A DNA stretch of 64,000 nt, taken from the NCBI RefSeq assembly GCF_020177375.1, contig NZ_JAIWHV010000020.1, positions 1 through 64,000 of the forward strand. The letters are read 5' to 3'. Position numbers and translations under genes: made by a program. This DNA is from Saliphagus infecundisoli (GTDB lineage Archaea > Halobacteriota > Halobacteria > Halobacteriales > Natrialbaceae). Below are positions 43,210 through 52,525 of this stretch, one piece after another. The notes under the pieces are model-generated. The model was given only the letters and a program-made list of their open reading frames with translations. It did not search any database and had not been told where the DNA came from. Position 1 is the stretch's first letter. Every line of letters starts with the position of its first letter.

Positions 43210-43806
43210 TTACTCTGTCGAACGGAACGCCCGGACCGTGTCCCGACCGACCTCCGCGGACTCGATCTCTTCGAGCCCCAGGTCGGTAAACGTCGCCCGC
43301 CAGTCGCGGTGGTAGAGCGGGAACGACTCCCTGACGTAAGTGACGTCCTCGTCGGCCTCGATCTCGGCCGTCAGAACGAGTTCATCAGCGATCCGGGCGA
43401 CCTCCGTGAAGACCCAGTCGTCGTCGGGATGGATGTGCTGGAGGGTCTCGACGGAGAACACCGCGTCGAAGCGGTCGTCGTCGAAGCCGCCGACGACGTC
43501 TTCGATCGGCTCGAACCGGAAACTGCCGTCGGCCGCGAGGTCGGGGTACTCCTCGCGCATGACGTCGCCGGCCGTCTCGTTGATCTCGACCCCCCAGAGG
43601 TCCCGGAAGCCCGCGTCGTGGAGGTGTGCGAGGTGACGCCCGGAGCTACAGCCGAGCTCGAGGACGGAGGCGTCCGAACCGACCCTCTCCTCGATCCGCT
43701 CGCGGATCGCCTCGCTGACCTCGTCGGCGCCGTAGTAGGCGTAGTAGTCCGGCGAGTATTCCCCTGAGCGCTCTATCCACTCCGTGCGGACCTCCTCAGC
43801 GTCCAT
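43210..43806 (-). CDS. class I SAM-dependent methyltransferase
   Basis: This 198-residue protein has motif I DASVLELGCSSGRHLAHLHDAGF (about 43-65), post-I WGVEINETAG and motif II FDAVFSVETLQHIHPDDDW. The acceptor is not evident. It resembles small-molecule or TylF/UbiE-like methyltransferases in size. The ATG at 43806 (MDAEEVRTEW) is chosen over one at 43851. Confidence 0.85.
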   Translation of the reverse strand: MDAEEVRTEWIERSGEYSPDYYAYYGADEVSEAIRERIEERVGSDASVLELGCSSGRHLAHLHDAGFRDLWGVEINETAGDVMREEYPDLAADGSFRFEPIEDVVGGFDDDRFDAVFSVETLQHIHPDDDWVFTEVARIADELVLTAEIEADEDVTYVRESFPLYHRDWRATFTDLGLEEIESAEVGRDTVRAFRSTE

Positions 43807-43972
43807 CGGCCACCCCTCGCGGTCCGTCGGGACTGCCGTGGCTCCGCACACGCGAGCACCGATCGCGATCCGATCTTGCCCGGATCGAGCGACGGTCCCG
43901 TTCGGCCGGGCCGGCGAGAGGGTGAGACATCTCGTGTATCCCTCTTCGCCCGGACGTAAGGCTTCCCCGATC

Positions 43973-45211
43973 TCATGGACCGAGCATCAGCGGTCCGATC
44001 AGGACGCCCATCAGGTGGACCCGCCGCGCTCGGAGGCGAACGGGGACCATCCCGACCGCCGCCGCGACCAGAAAGACGCCGACGCCCAGTGGACCCGTGA
44101 ACAGATAAGAGATGAGACAGAGCACGGCGAGGACCGCGGTCGAGATCCGCCAGTAGGTCATCCGCCCGACGACGGCGAGGTAGACGTCGCCCACGACGAG
44201 CACGAGGACGAAGCCGACCAGGCCCGCGAGGACGACGACCCCGACGAGAACCGGGAGGTTCAGCGGCGCGCCGGCGCTCTCGAAGGCGACCATCACGCCC
44301 GTCCGGGGCTGGCCGATGGCGACCAGCGCGAACAGCGCGAAGATGGTGTTGGCGGTGTCGACGCCGCTGGTCGCGACGATGTAGCTGCGGTCGTCGGTCC
44401 CACTTGGGATCACGAGCAGGACGGCGACCGCGGCGATCGCCGCCGAGATCCCGGGGATGTAGCCGACGATCGCGCCCGCGAGCGCGCCGGCCAGCGCCGT
44501 GACCCCGAGCAGCGGCCGGCCCATGGTGACCGTCCGGTCGTCCTGGGGCGGAACGCCCCCGCCACGGATCGCGTCGATCAGCACCGGCGCGCCGAACAAC
44601 CCGGCGAAGAGGGGCGCGAGCATCCCGCCGCCGTCGAGGGGCGCCGCCGGCTCGAGGTCGAGCGTCGCCATCCCGAGGCCGGCAGCGAGGCTAAAGGAGA
44701 GGACGGCGCCGAGGCGGGCCCGCCAGCCGTACTCGCTCACGACGAGACAGATCGCGACCACGCCCAGCACCAGCGTGAGGTTCGCCCGAACCGTCGGGTA
44801 GACCGCCGTAACTGCCATCGTCACCGGCACCGCGAGCGGAACCGCGACCAGGACGGCGAGGACGCTGCCTAGCGCCGACAGTCGGATCGCCTCGTACCCT
44901 CGCCCCTCTAGGACCAGCCGGTGGCCCGGCAGGGCGGTGACGGCCATCTCGGCGTCGGGGACGCCGAGCGCCAGCGCGGGGACCGCGTTCAGGAAGGTGT
45001 GAACGACCCCCGCGGCGAGCATCGCACAGCCGACCAGCAGCGGCGGTCCCGGCACCGACGGAGCGACCCCGGCGAGCAGGAGCGCGAAGTTGTTCGCGTG
45101 CAATCCCGGGACGAGCCCGCTTATCGTTCCCAGCGCCGCGCCGGCGAGCGCCCACGCGACCACCTCGCCCGCCAGCGCGAGTTCGACGGCGACCTCGGCT
45201 CCCGCATCCAT
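43973..45211 (-). CDS. TctA-like (tripartite tricarboxylate transporter) permease
   Basis: This 412-residue membrane protein has about ten hydrophobic segments and the TctA-type signatures GTISGLVPGLHANNFALLLAG and GAIVGYIPGISAAIAAV. The matching SINGLE-pass TctB and the TctC binding protein are not adjacent. Archaeal members are often alone, so the substrate, possibly a tricarboxylate or another organic acid, cannot be stated. Confidence 0.78.
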   Translation of the reverse strand: MDAGAEVAVELALAGEVVAWALAGAALGTISGLVPGLHANNFALLLAGVAPSVPGPPLLVGCAMLAAGVVHTFLNAVPALALGVPDAEMAVTALPGHRLVLEGRGYEAIRLSALGSVLAVLVAVPLAVPVTMAVTAVYPTVRANLTLVLGVVAICLVVSEYGWRARLGAVLSFSLAAGLGMATLDLEPAAPLDGGGMLAPLFAGLFGAPVLIDAIRGGGVPPQDDRTVTMGRPLLGVTALAGALAGAIVGYIPGISAAIAAVAVLLVIPSGTDDRSYIVATSGVDTANTIFALFALVAIGQPRTGVMVAFESAGAPLNLPVLVGVVVLAGLVGFVLVLVVGDVYLAVVGRMTYWRISTAVLAVLCLISYLFTGPLGVGVFLVAAAVGMVPVRLRARRVHLMGVLIGPLMLGP

Positions 45212-45340
45212 CCCCCTGCCCTGGCACCGTCATCCGTTAAGAACCCCCGCTCGCGGGCGGACCGGCCGACAGTTGCGAGAGCGACCGCTGTCGGCCGGTG
45301 ACTCCGAAAAATGGCGTCGCGTTCGTGAACCGAGGGGAAC

Positions 45341-45685
45341 TCAGCCGAAGAGTTCGCCGAGACCCTCGCCGCCCGCGTCGTCGTCCTCGTCGTCGTCCTC
45401 CTCTTCCTCGGCTGCCTCCTCCTCGTCTGCTTGCTCGGCCTCGTCGGCCTCGGACTCGTCGGCCCCGCCGGCAGCCGCGCCGCCGGCAGCGCCCGCCGCT
45501 GCGGGGGCCGCCGCGGCCTGCTCGACCGCGTCCTCGATGTCGACGTCCTCCAGGGCGGCGACGAGCGCCTTCACGCGGGACTCGTCGACGTCGGCACCGG
45601 CGCCCTCAAGCACTGCGGTGACGTTCTCCTCGTTGATCTCTTCGCCCGTTTCGTTCAGGATGAGTGCTGCGTAAACGTATTCCAT
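45341..45685 (-). CDS. rpl12: ribosomal protein P1 (archaeal L12)
   Basis: This 114-residue acidic stalk protein has an alpha-helical N-terminus ([32 protein letters not shown]), an Ala/Gly-rich hinge, an acidic stretch and the C-terminal GLGELFG that contacts translation factors. It forms dimers bound to P0. It is the last gene of the L1-L10-L12 operon, 14 bases after the L10 stop. Confidence 0.97.
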   Translation of the reverse strand: MEYVYAALILNETGEEINEENVTAVLEGAGADVDESRVKALVAALEDVDIEDAVEQAAAAPAAAGAAGGAAAGGADESEADEAEQADEEEAAEEEEDDDEDDDAGGEGLGELFG

Positions 45686-45699
45686 TGGTGTTGTCTCCG

Positions 45700-46746
45700 T
45701 TATCCGAACATCTCGCCGAGGCCGGCGCCGCCGGCGTCCTCGTCGTCGTCATCGTCGCCCTCGTCCTCGTCGTCGGCGGCGTCCTCGGTCTCCGCTTGGT
45801 CGTCGTCTGATTCGTCAGTGGTGTCCTCGCTCTCCTCGGGAGCGGGCGCCTCGACGCCCCGGAGCTCCTCGGGGAGGGCCTCCTCGTCGTCGATCGCCGC
45901 GGCAAGCGCCCGGAGCTGGGCGTCGGCTTTGGCCACGAGGTCGTCGGCGAGTTCCGGCGACTCGATGGCCGCCTGCAGGCCGAGGCTCTTGGCCTCGCCC
46001 GTCGCCTTCGCGATCAGCGTCGGCGCCGTCGCCGCGGTCGGGTAGCTCGCGTTGACCGCGAGGTTCCGTGCGCGGGCGGCGGCGGTCGTGACGTCTGCCT
46101 CGTAGGCCTCGACGTCGATGTCGAGGTCCTCGGGGTCGAAGAGCACGCCGTCGGCGTACACCGCCCGGAGGTCGAGACCGACCTCCTTGGGCTCGATGCC
46201 CAGTTCGTTGAGGACGTTCTCTAACTCCGGCGAGACCTCCTCGCCGGCTTCGAGGACCTGGGAGTCCTCCATCACCTGGATCGAGCCGTCCTCGATCCGG
46301 GCGTTGGCGCCGATGCCCTGGAGGTCGCCGACGAACGGGCCGGGGTCGACCCCGGTGTCACCCTCGGGGATGACGATGTCGTTGGGCGCGACCTCGCCCG
46401 CGCTGATCGGCGCGGGCGTCTTCGAGGCCTCTAACTCCTTGTAGAGCGCGAACGGGTTCTCGTCGGTTGCGATGACTCCGACCTGGCCCTCGATGTGGGC
46501 GAGCAGGTCGTCCAGGTCGGCGTCGGCCTCCTCGATCGCACGGCTCTGGAGCGTGTTCCGGCTGACCCGGAGCACGGCCGTTCCGTAGAGCTCCCGGCGC
46601 ATCGCCTGGAGCTGTCGGCTCGGGATGCCGGTGATGCCGACGATCCCGACGCTGTCGTAGTCGGCGATCAGATCGGCGAGATCGGCGACCTCCTCGCGTT
46701 TCCACTCGGGGAGGTTCTCGGTCTTGCGTTCGGAGGTGGCACTCAT
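45700..46746 (-). CDS. rplP0: ribosomal protein P0 (archaeal L10)
   Basis: This 348-residue protein forms the base of the stalk. The N-terminus binds 23S rRNA ([40 protein letters not shown]), the central part is the archaeal/eukaryal insertion, and the C-terminal tail is acidic and ends GLGEMFG, like L12. P0 carries several L12 dimers. It starts one base after the L1 stop. Confidence 0.97.
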   Translation of the reverse strand: MSATSERKTENLPEWKREEVADLADLIADYDSVGIVGITGIPSRQLQAMRRELYGTAVLRVSRNTLQSRAIEEADADLDDLLAHIEGQVGVIATDENPFALYKELEASKTPAPISAGEVAPNDIVIPEGDTGVDPGPFVGDLQGIGANARIEDGSIQVMEDSQVLEAGEEVSPELENVLNELGIEPKEVGLDLRAVYADGVLFDPEDLDIDVEAYEADVTTAAARARNLAVNASYPTAATAPTLIAKATGEAKSLGLQAAIESPELADDLVAKADAQLRALAAAIDDEEALPEELRGVEAPAPEESEDTTDESDDDQAETEDAADDEDEGDDDDDEDAGGAGLGEMFG

Positions 46747-46747
46747 T

Positions 46748-47380
46748 TCAGGCCACCTCCACGGCCGGGCCCATCGTGGTCTTTACGTACACCGAATCGA
46801 TGTTGAGGGGACCCTTCTCCAGGTCGGCGTGGAGACGCCGGAGGATCACGTCGATGTTGTCGGCGATCTCCTCGGCACCCATGTCCTCGGCGCCGACGAG
46901 CGTGTGGAACGTTCGCCGGTCGCGCGAGCGGACCTGGACGGTGTTTTTCATGCGGTTGACCGTCTCGACGACGTCGTCGTCGACACCCAGCGGGTCCGGC
47001 ATCTTCCCTCGCGGGCCGAGGACGGTCCCCAGGTGTCGTGCGACGTCCTGCATCATCGCCTCCTCGGCGATGAAGAAGTCCGTTTCGTCCGCGAGGTCTT
47101 TGGCCTCGTCGTCGTCCAGATCGGCCACGTCGTCGCCCGAGAGAACCCGGTCCGCCGCCTCCTCGGCGCGGACTCCGGTTTCCCCTTCAGCGATGACGAT
47201 GATCCGCGTCTCCTGGCCGGTTCCGGACGGCAGGACGACGGACTCGTCGACACGGTTCGACGGTTCGTTCAGGTCTAAGTCGCGCAGGTTGATCGCGAGG
47301 TCGACCGTCTCGGTGAAGTTCCGATCGGGCGCGTCCTCGAGTGCGCGGGTTACTGCTGTTTCTATTTCCGAATCTGCCAT
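46748..47380 (-). CDS. rpl1: ribosomal protein L1
   Basis: This 210-residue protein has the L1 pattern: [32 protein letters not shown], the middle domain with [31 protein letters not shown], and the C-terminal [11 protein letters not shown]1 is the stalk protein next to the E site and often represses its own operon by binding the mRNA. The Shine-Dalgarno GGAGGTG (47385-47391) is four bases before the ATG. L11, often next to L1, is not in the adjacent 300 bases. Confidence 0.97.
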   Translation of the reverse strand: MADSEIETAVTRALEDAPDRNFTETVDLAINLRDLDLNEPSNRVDESVVLPSGTGQETRIIVIAEGETGVRAEEAADRVLSGDDVADLDDDEAKDLADETDFFIAEEAMMQDVARHLGTVLGPRGKMPDPLGVDDDVVETVNRMKNTVQVRSRDRRTFHTLVGAEDMGAEEIADNIDVILRRLHADLEKGPLNIDSVYVKTTMGPAVEVA

Positions 47381-47476
47381 CGTTCACCTCCGTAGTACGC
47401 GTCGTGCTCCTACGGGTCAGTGAAACAGGCATCCGCCTGTCTCCTCTGAGAGGAACGCCATGACGGACTTAAACCC
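47381..47476 (-). promoter_or_regulatory. L1 operon promoter and mRNA leader with two hairpins
   Basis: A TTTAAG element at about 47469-47474 (minus strand) is the likely TATA box, giving a leader of roughly 65 bases. It contains a perfect 6-base stem with a GGAT loop (ACAGGC/GCCTGT, 47426-47441) and a second 6-base stem CCGTAG/CTACGG (47390-47416, read on plus). The latter's edge overlaps the Shine-Dalgarno. Such a leader could be the L1-binding site for autogenous control, as known in other archaea. Confidence 0.5.
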
Positions 47477-47579
47477 GTCGAAGCGGAGATCCCACGGGAT
47501 CGACTCCGGCAATACGGCAGCGTCGAGTGCGAATTAAACACTCTTTATAAATGGCACATGTGTTAGCGTGATGTGTTCC

Positions 47580-47595
47580 CACGACTGAAGTCGTG
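47580..47595. mobile_element. IS200/IS605-like end palindrome (solo remnant)
   Basis: CACGACTGAAGTCGTG is a perfect 7-base inverted repeat with a two-base centre, in the context GTTCCCACGACTGAAG. This palindrome with the flanking A+T-rich and TTTCTCGCC sequences is typical of haloarchaeal IS200/IS605 (TnpB-type) ends and of palindrome-associated elements. No transposase or TnpB gene is next to it. It therefore looks like a solo end or decayed element of about 60 bases (47545-47615). Confidence 0.5.
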
Positions 47596-47711
47596 AGTTT
47601 CTCGCCCAATTCCTATACCAACACGACCGACTCACCTTCGTTTCTACCGTTCAGCAGGAAATACCGATTTCAAGCCGGGATGGGTGTCTTCTGTGACACT
47701 GTGCGGTGAGC

Positions 47712-47951
47712 TCAGTTGGGCTCTTCGAGTCTGATCTCGTCGTCGGTGACGGACTCGACTGTGTCGTTGTCCAGCTCGTAGGTTTCTTCGTCGGCATCAC
47801 CCCAGCCGAGTTCCGCGGCGATCTCGTCGGTTAGATCCGGGTCCGGTTCGACGTAGGCGGTCGCGTTATCGGCGTCGACGACGGTCCCTACTTTGGATCC
47901 ATCAGCAGCGATGACCGTTTTGCCCTCGGCGCTTTCATCGATGGGTGCCAT
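47712..47951 (-). CDS. small acidic PRC-barrel-like protein
   Basis: This is a 79-residue protein. EGKTVIAADGSKVGTVVDADNATAYVEPDP resembles the first beta-hairpins of PRC-barrel proteins, which bind RNA or proteins. The rest is acidic (DLTDEIAAELGWGDADEETYELDNDTVESVTDDEIRLEEPN). The ATG at 47951 was chosen. A longer frame to 48143 exists with four cysteines, but it has poor composition. A TATGTATAG element on the minus strand at about 48003-48012 fits a promoter. Confidence 0.6.
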   Translation of the reverse strand: MAPIDESAEGKTVIAADGSKVGTVVDADNATAYVEPDPDLTDEIAAELGWGDADEETYELDNDTVESVTDDEIRLEEPN

Positions 47952-48475
47952 GCAGTTTTCACCTACGAACGGCCCACACCAGAACGTGCTGCATGCACCT
48001 GCTATACATAGTCCACACCACATGACGCCGATCTTCAGTTTCCACCTCTCGATAGGGTCGGAGGAAACGATGTCCCGATCGATCGTACCGGCGGGCCACG
48101 ATCGACGGTCCGATGACTTCCTTCGGCCCTGTTGAATCGCCATCGGGCGGTGGAATTCACTGCTTCACAGCTCGCCCGATGTCACACACGACACCCATCA
48201 GGACGATTTCTCCGAACTCGCGGAGGACAGAACGCAACTGGTCGGGATGACATGATGCTATTCCTGGGAACGCTCACCGTCACAACCATCACTCTTGGTG
48301 GATTCGTCGCCCTTGCTCACGTCTTCTAACCACTCTATCAACAAATCATGGGTCAGTTTCCTGTACGTAACATCGTAGCCGGATGTACTGCTATTACCCA
48401 GTAGGCGGTCAACGACGAGAAGGACTAGCGGCAGAGCCGTCCTCGATGCTCGGACCCCACTCGAGATAATCCTCT
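47952..48475. other. 524-base gap with no supported gene
   Basis: Reading frames here are short. One plus-strand frame at 48132-48329 ends in a 20-residue hydrophobic stretch, but it has no RBS or family similarity I can see. The base composition is lower in GC than the L1-L10-L12 operon. The gap sits between a mobile-element remnant and a truncated ABC permease and is likely decayed DNA. Confidence 0.4.
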
Positions 48476-48865
48476 TCAGAGGTCCGAGGCACGAAAGGAG
48501 TAGACTCCGCCCGCAGTCGTGGCCGCGATCCACCCGAGAAGGACCACGACGGCGAACGCCGGTCGTTCGTAGAAGGCGGGTTCCGCCGGCGGCGCGGGGA
48601 GCATCCCCCCGTTCGCCCCCACAGGAAGGCCACCGAGGACGTTGCTGAACGCCCGTATCGGGTTCAACGCGGTAAACGGAGCGGCCCCAGTTGGGGTCGA
48701 CTCCGGCCACCTGAACCCCCGGACGATGTAGGCGACGACCAGCGGCAGTTGCTCCCAGATTCGGAACGTGAACACGACGTACATCCCGAACGCCGCCACC
48801 GTCGCCCGGGTCGACGTCTCGGTGATCGCGGAAATAGTGACGGCGAGCACGACAAACACGGCCAC
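48476..48865 (-). pseudogene. ABC-2 type permease, C-terminal fragment
   Basis: The fragment (about 130 residues) reads VLAVTISAITETSTRATVAAFGMYVVFTFRIWEQLPLVVAYIVRGF, then NPIRAFSNVLGGLPVG and a last hydrophobic helix ending VYSFRASDL. That is the C-terminal half of a haloarchaeal ABC-2 permease (NosY-like). The N-terminal half with the first three helices is missing. Upstream sequence, about 48866-48960, keeps an open frame with a possible SxESPKSR loop but loses the family pattern. No ATP-binding partner is next to it. Confidence 0.6.
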
Positions 48866-48967
48866 GATATTGTGGGAGCACGTCCGCGACTTCGGACTCT
48901 CGCAGGCCGACAGGAGGGGGAGCGACTCGGGGGAGATGGGTTCTACCCCCCAATCGAGACGGGATTC

Positions 48968-50341
48968 TCACACACCGTCCCAGTCGTCTTCAAACGCGTT
49001 GTATCCGGCCGGTCCTTCGCCGGCCACCATCCGAAGGGGGTCGGGATCGCTTCCGTGGGTTTCGACCCAGTCGTTCATCGTGTCGCGTAGCTCACCCGCG
49101 ATCCCGCTGTAGTCGTCGAGAACGTTCTCCTGCTCCCACGGATCGTTCTCCATGTCGAACAGTTGTTCCGCCGGTACGACGCCGTCCCACATGCCCGGGT
49201 GGTAGGTCCTGATGTACTTCCACCGGTCGGCTCTGACGGCGCGCTGTGCAGTGTAGAGCCCGTGATCGACCACGATGTGGTCGCGCCATTCGTTCGTGGT
49301 GTCGCTCACGAGTCCCCGAAGAGACCGGCCCTGCCACCGAGCGGGCCTGTCGAGTCCCTCGTAATCGGCGATCGTCGGTGCGATGTCGACGTTGGTCACG
49401 AGCTCGGCACGAGACGACCGGTCCACTGGCTCGTCCGAGGGCGGCTTCACGACCAACGGCACGTGCTGGGTGCCGTCGTGGGTGCTCCAGTGCTCTCGAT
49501 AGACGCCGTGTTCGCCGAACTCCTCCCCGTGATCGCCCGTGAGGACGATCGTCGCGTCGTCGTACAGTCCACGGGATTCGAGTCGGGCGAGCAGTCTCCC
49601 GATCTGGTCGTCCGCGTATCGGATCTCCGCGTCGTAATGGGAGAGCATCTCGTTGAGGTCGTCCCGTCCCTCGATATCCATCTGTCCTGCCGATCGCCAG
49701 GCGTCCCACTCCTGGTGGTCGTCCAGGTCGTCCTCCGTCGGATAGGGGGGAAGGTCGACGGATCGGAACCGTTCGATCTCCTCGTCGGTACGGTTGTACG
49801 GTGCATGGGGGTCCCACATCTGCACGTAGAGGAACAGGTCATCACCGGCGTTCCGCTCGAGGGCGTCGAGCGCACGTTCGATGACGTACTCGCCCTCGAT
49901 GGCCTGGAAGTTGTCCGTGGTCGGCGATCTTGGCTGATGATACTCGTTCCAGACGTGGTAGAACCACGGTGCCGGGTGTTGGGAGAACGACCCGACGCCT
50001 ACAGCCGTTTGATCGCTCTCGTAGAACAGTTCCGGGAGCGTGTACCAGTCTTCGAGGTCGGCCACTTCGCCCGGACCACCCGCCCAGTCCACCGTCGTCG
50101 CCGGGTGGGCGATTCGCTGGGATGCTGGCCCGTGGGTTTCGATCCCGGTTTCGATCCCGTACCGTCCCGTGATGGTTCCGGCTCGAGAGGGGAGACAGGG
50201 AGAGTTCGCACAGTACGCACGCTCGAACACGACCCCATCGGATGCGAGTCGGTCGATGTTGGGGGTCGTCTCGGCCTCGTACCCGTAGGCCCCGACGTGG
50301 TCCGGTCGGAGCGAATCGATGTCTATGTGGATCGTAGTCAC
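48968..50341 (-). CDS. sulfatase family protein
   Basis: This 457-residue protein has the sulfatase signature C49-L-P-S-R (residues 49-53) in ANSPCLPSRAGTITGRYG, where the cysteine is modified to formylglycine, an N-terminal metal site (HIDIDSLRPDH), and the DHGEEFGEHG motif (about 270-280). It has no signal sequence and is probably cytoplasmic. It may act on sulfated sugars or phosphonates. The maturation enzyme is not in the window. It is the only intact gene of a partly decayed stretch. Confidence 0.87.
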   Translation of the reverse strand: MTTIHIDIDSLRPDHVGAYGYEAETTPNIDRLASDGVVFERAYCANSPCLPSRAGTITGRYGIETGIETHGPASQRIAHPATTVDWAGGPGEVADLEDWYTLPELFYESDQTAVGVGSFSQHPAPWFYHVWNEYHQPRSPTTDNFQAIEGEYVIERALDALERNAGDDLFLYVQMWDPHAPYNRTDEEIERFRSVDLPPYPTEDDLDDHQEWDAWRSAGQMDIEGRDDLNEMLSHYDAEIRYADDQIGRLLARLESRGLYDDATIVLTGDHGEEFGEHGVYREHWSTHDGTQHVPLVVKPPSDEPVDRSSRAELVTNVDIAPTIADYEGLDRPARWQGRSLRGLVSDTTNEWRDHIVVDHGLYTAQRAVRADRWKYIRTYHPGMWDGVVPAEQLFDMENDPWEQENVLDDYSGIAGELRDTMNDWVETHGSDPDPLRMVAGEGPAGYNAFEDDWDGV

Positions 50342-50448
50342 GGTGTGTGTATCAGCAGTGTCAACTTTAAATAACTCGTCTTAGCGCTGTCAAACACCTC
50401 CACATACCATATAACGCCGCTACCCTCGTCTGATGGGGATACACGGGT

Positions 50449-50580
50449 ATGACAGGCTCCAGTCGTAACACGACGAACGGCAGCTACGGCTACGATGTCG
50501 CCGACCACTCCTACCGCGTGAACACCAAGAACGGTGTTCCCGTTGCGAGTGTCCTCGGAGATCTACAGGACGGTGCTTGA
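50449..50580 (+). CDS. possible small protein, 43 residues
   Basis: This short frame encodes SSRNTTNGSYGYDVADHSYRV then KNGVPVASVLGDLQDGA. An ACCATATAACG TATA-like element at about 50405-50415 is upstream, though about 38 bases from the ATG. It is in the spacer between the sulfatase and the multicopper oxidase genes. I do not recognise the family, and it may be chance. Confidence 0.25.
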   Translation: MTGSSRNTTNGSYGYDVADHSYRVNTKNGVPVASVLGDLQDGA

Positions 50581-50595
50581 AGTATCACGTAGCCG

Positions 50596-52428
50596 TTACG
50601 ATCCCGAGGCGGTACTCTCGTTTCCCCTCCCGGAGTCGTCCTCATCTTCGTCCTGACCGCTCTCGGACTTGGGGAGCACTCTGAACGGGCGCATCATGTC
50701 GTGATCCTCGTGTTCGATCATGTGACAGTGCCACATGTACTCGCCCGTCTGATCGGTGAACAGCCCATCGTGTGCCCCGAAGTGGACGGCGACGTGGACC
50801 ACCTCCCTCGGGTGGACCGAGACCACGTCGTTCCACCCTCGCTCGTAGGGTTCGGGGCCCCCGAGAGCCTTGGGGTCGACCCCGTCCTCGGCGGGATCGT
50901 AGTCGTCGACCGGCTGTCGTCCGAGCACCTGGAAGTGGACGAGATGGAGGTGCATCGGATGGGACATCCCGGTGAGGTTGGCGAAGCTCCAGATCTCGGT
51001 GTCGCCGAGCGTGGGCTCCTCGGTCACGGGATCGTCCATCCCGAGGCCGGACTGCTCGTCCTCGGTCCCGAGCAAGAAGAGCTCCCGCCCGTAGTCGTCG
51101 ACGTCCTGTGTGAGCGGGAGGTATCGCTGCTCGTCGACGCCGTCGAGGCCGATATCGGGGATCTCGGTCAGCGTCTCCGGAACCCGGCTGTCGTCCTCGA
51201 CTTCCGACTCGCCGACCTCCACGAGCATGACCTCGGGGAGCGCGTCGGCGCCTTCGTTTCCGCCGGCCTCTCCGGTGAACATCGCCGGCGCGTCGTTGTG
51301 GACCAACAGCGTCTCGCCCGCGTACTCCGTGAAGTCGACGACGACGTCAGCGCGCTGGCCTGGCCCCATCTCGAGGCGGCCGTCGATCCCGACCGGCTCG
51401 GCGAACAGGCCGCCGTCGTTGCCGATCTGGACGAACGAGGGGCCCGCCTCGCCCGTTTCCCCCGAACTCTCGTTGTACTCGAGGAGCCGGAGATTATAGA
51501 AGCGGCTGTTGGCGCCGTTGAGGAGTCGAAAGCGGTACTTTCGGGGTTCGACGGACAGGCGGGGCCAGACCTTCCCGTTGACGACCGACGTGTCGCCGTA
51601 GAACTGCGGGACGATGCTGGGGTCGGGGGCGGCGTCGTCCTGGTCCGGGGCGGCCGTCGGGTAGAACAGCGAGCCGTCCGCCTCGAAGCGCCGGTCCTGG
51701 AAGACCAGCGGGACCTCGTACTCGCCGCTTGGCAGGCCGAGATCCCGTTCGTGGTCGTTCCGGAGGATGTAGAAGCCCGCGAGGCCGGCGTAGACGTTCA
51801 ACCGCGTAATGCCCAGCGAGTGGTCGTGGTACCACAGCGTCGCCGGGGGCTGGTCGTTCTCGTAGTAGTAGTCACGCTTCTCGAACTCGGGGCCCGTTTC
51901 CTCGAACTCCCGGGTGGACCACGCCAGCGGGTTCCCGTCGCTCTCGGCCTCGACGTTCCCCCCGTGGAGGTGGGTCACGACCCGCGATCCCGGCATGTCG
52001 TAGGGAATCATCTCGGGGTGGATCGTCGCGTCCTCGGGCAGGAGGTGGTCGTCGGGCAGTTCGTTCGTCCACCTGACGTAGATCGGTTCACCCTGTTCGG
52101 CCTCGATCGTCGGACCGGGATACTGGCCGCCGTACCCCCAGACGGTCGTCGGCGGGAGGTCGGAGTGAAGCTGCTGTTCGACCTCGCTCAGTTCCACCTC
52201 GTAGTGGGGCTGGCCCTCCTTCGTCCCGGTCGGCTCGGCGACGCCCGGTCGGGGCACCTCGTCGACCCACTTCTCGAGGTCGGGCGAGGAGTGGTCGGCC
52301 GCCGTCGCCGCCGTGTTCGCGATCGGGGCCGCACAGCCCGCGAGCGCTGAGGCGCCCACGGCTCCGGCCGCGAGGAGGTATCCGCGCCGCGAGAGCTCCG
52401 TTCGCCGCGTTCGAGTGCGATCTCTCAT
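50596..52428 (-). CDS. multicopper oxidase, TAT-exported lipoprotein (laccase-like)
   Basis: This 610-residue secreted enzyme has a twin-arginine motif and lipobox (ELSRRGYLLAAGAVGASALAGC, 12-33). The copper motifs are all present: HLHGG, WYHDHSLGITRLNVYAGLAGF, HPMHLHLVHFQV and WHCHMIEHEDHDMM, the last giving the type 1 copper ligands Cys, two His and axial Met. It is of the CotA/bilirubin oxidase/archaeal laccase group, oxidizing phenols or metal ions with O2. The ATG at 52428 follows family length. It forms an operon with the upstream halocyanin gene (97 bases apart). Confidence 0.93.
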   Translation of the reverse strand: MRDRTRTRRTELSRRGYLLAAGAVGASALAGCAAPIANTAATAADHSSPDLEKWVDEVPRPGVAEPTGTKEGQPHYEVELSEVEQQLHSDLPPTTVWGYGGQYPGPTIEAEQGEPIYVRWTNELPDDHLLPEDATIHPEMIPYDMPGSRVVTHLHGGNVEAESDGNPLAWSTREFEETGPEFEKRDYYYENDQPPATLWYHDHSLGITRLNVYAGLAGFYILRNDHERDLGLPSGEYEVPLVFQDRRFEADGSLFYPTAAPDQDDAAPDPSIVPQFYGDTSVVNGKVWPRLSVEPRKYRFRLLNGANSRFYNLRLLEYNESSGETGEAGPSFVQIGNDGGLFAEPVGIDGRLEMGPGQRADVVVDFTEYAGETLLVHNDAPAMFTGEAGGNEGADALPEVMLVEVGESEVEDDSRVPETLTEIPDIGLDGVDEQRYLPLTQDVDDYGRELFLLGTEDEQSGLGMDDPVTEEPTLGDTEIWSFANLTGMSHPMHLHLVHFQVLGRQPVDDYDPAEDGVDPKALGGPEPYERGWNDVVSVHPREVVHVAVHFGAHDGLFTDQTGEYMWHCHMIEHEDHDMMRPFRVLPKSESGQDEDEDDSGRGNESTASGS

Positions 52429-52525
52429 GGATAGTGATACGAACCGTCCGTACATAACGGATCGAGCCGATTCCCACGCCGTAGGAATCGGGTTTCTGGC
52501 CCGGTATTAGGCGGGATCCGGTGGT

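Noticed and set aside
47952-48143. N-terminal extension of the PRC-barrel-like protein with four cysteines
   Set aside because: The composition changes abruptly at the internal Met (47951), the extension has no conserved PRC features, and a TATA-like element lies within it.
48132-48329. 65-codon plus-strand frame ending in a hydrophobic segment
   Set aside because: There is no RBS, no TATA at a suitable distance and no known family, and the segment is short enough to arise by chance.
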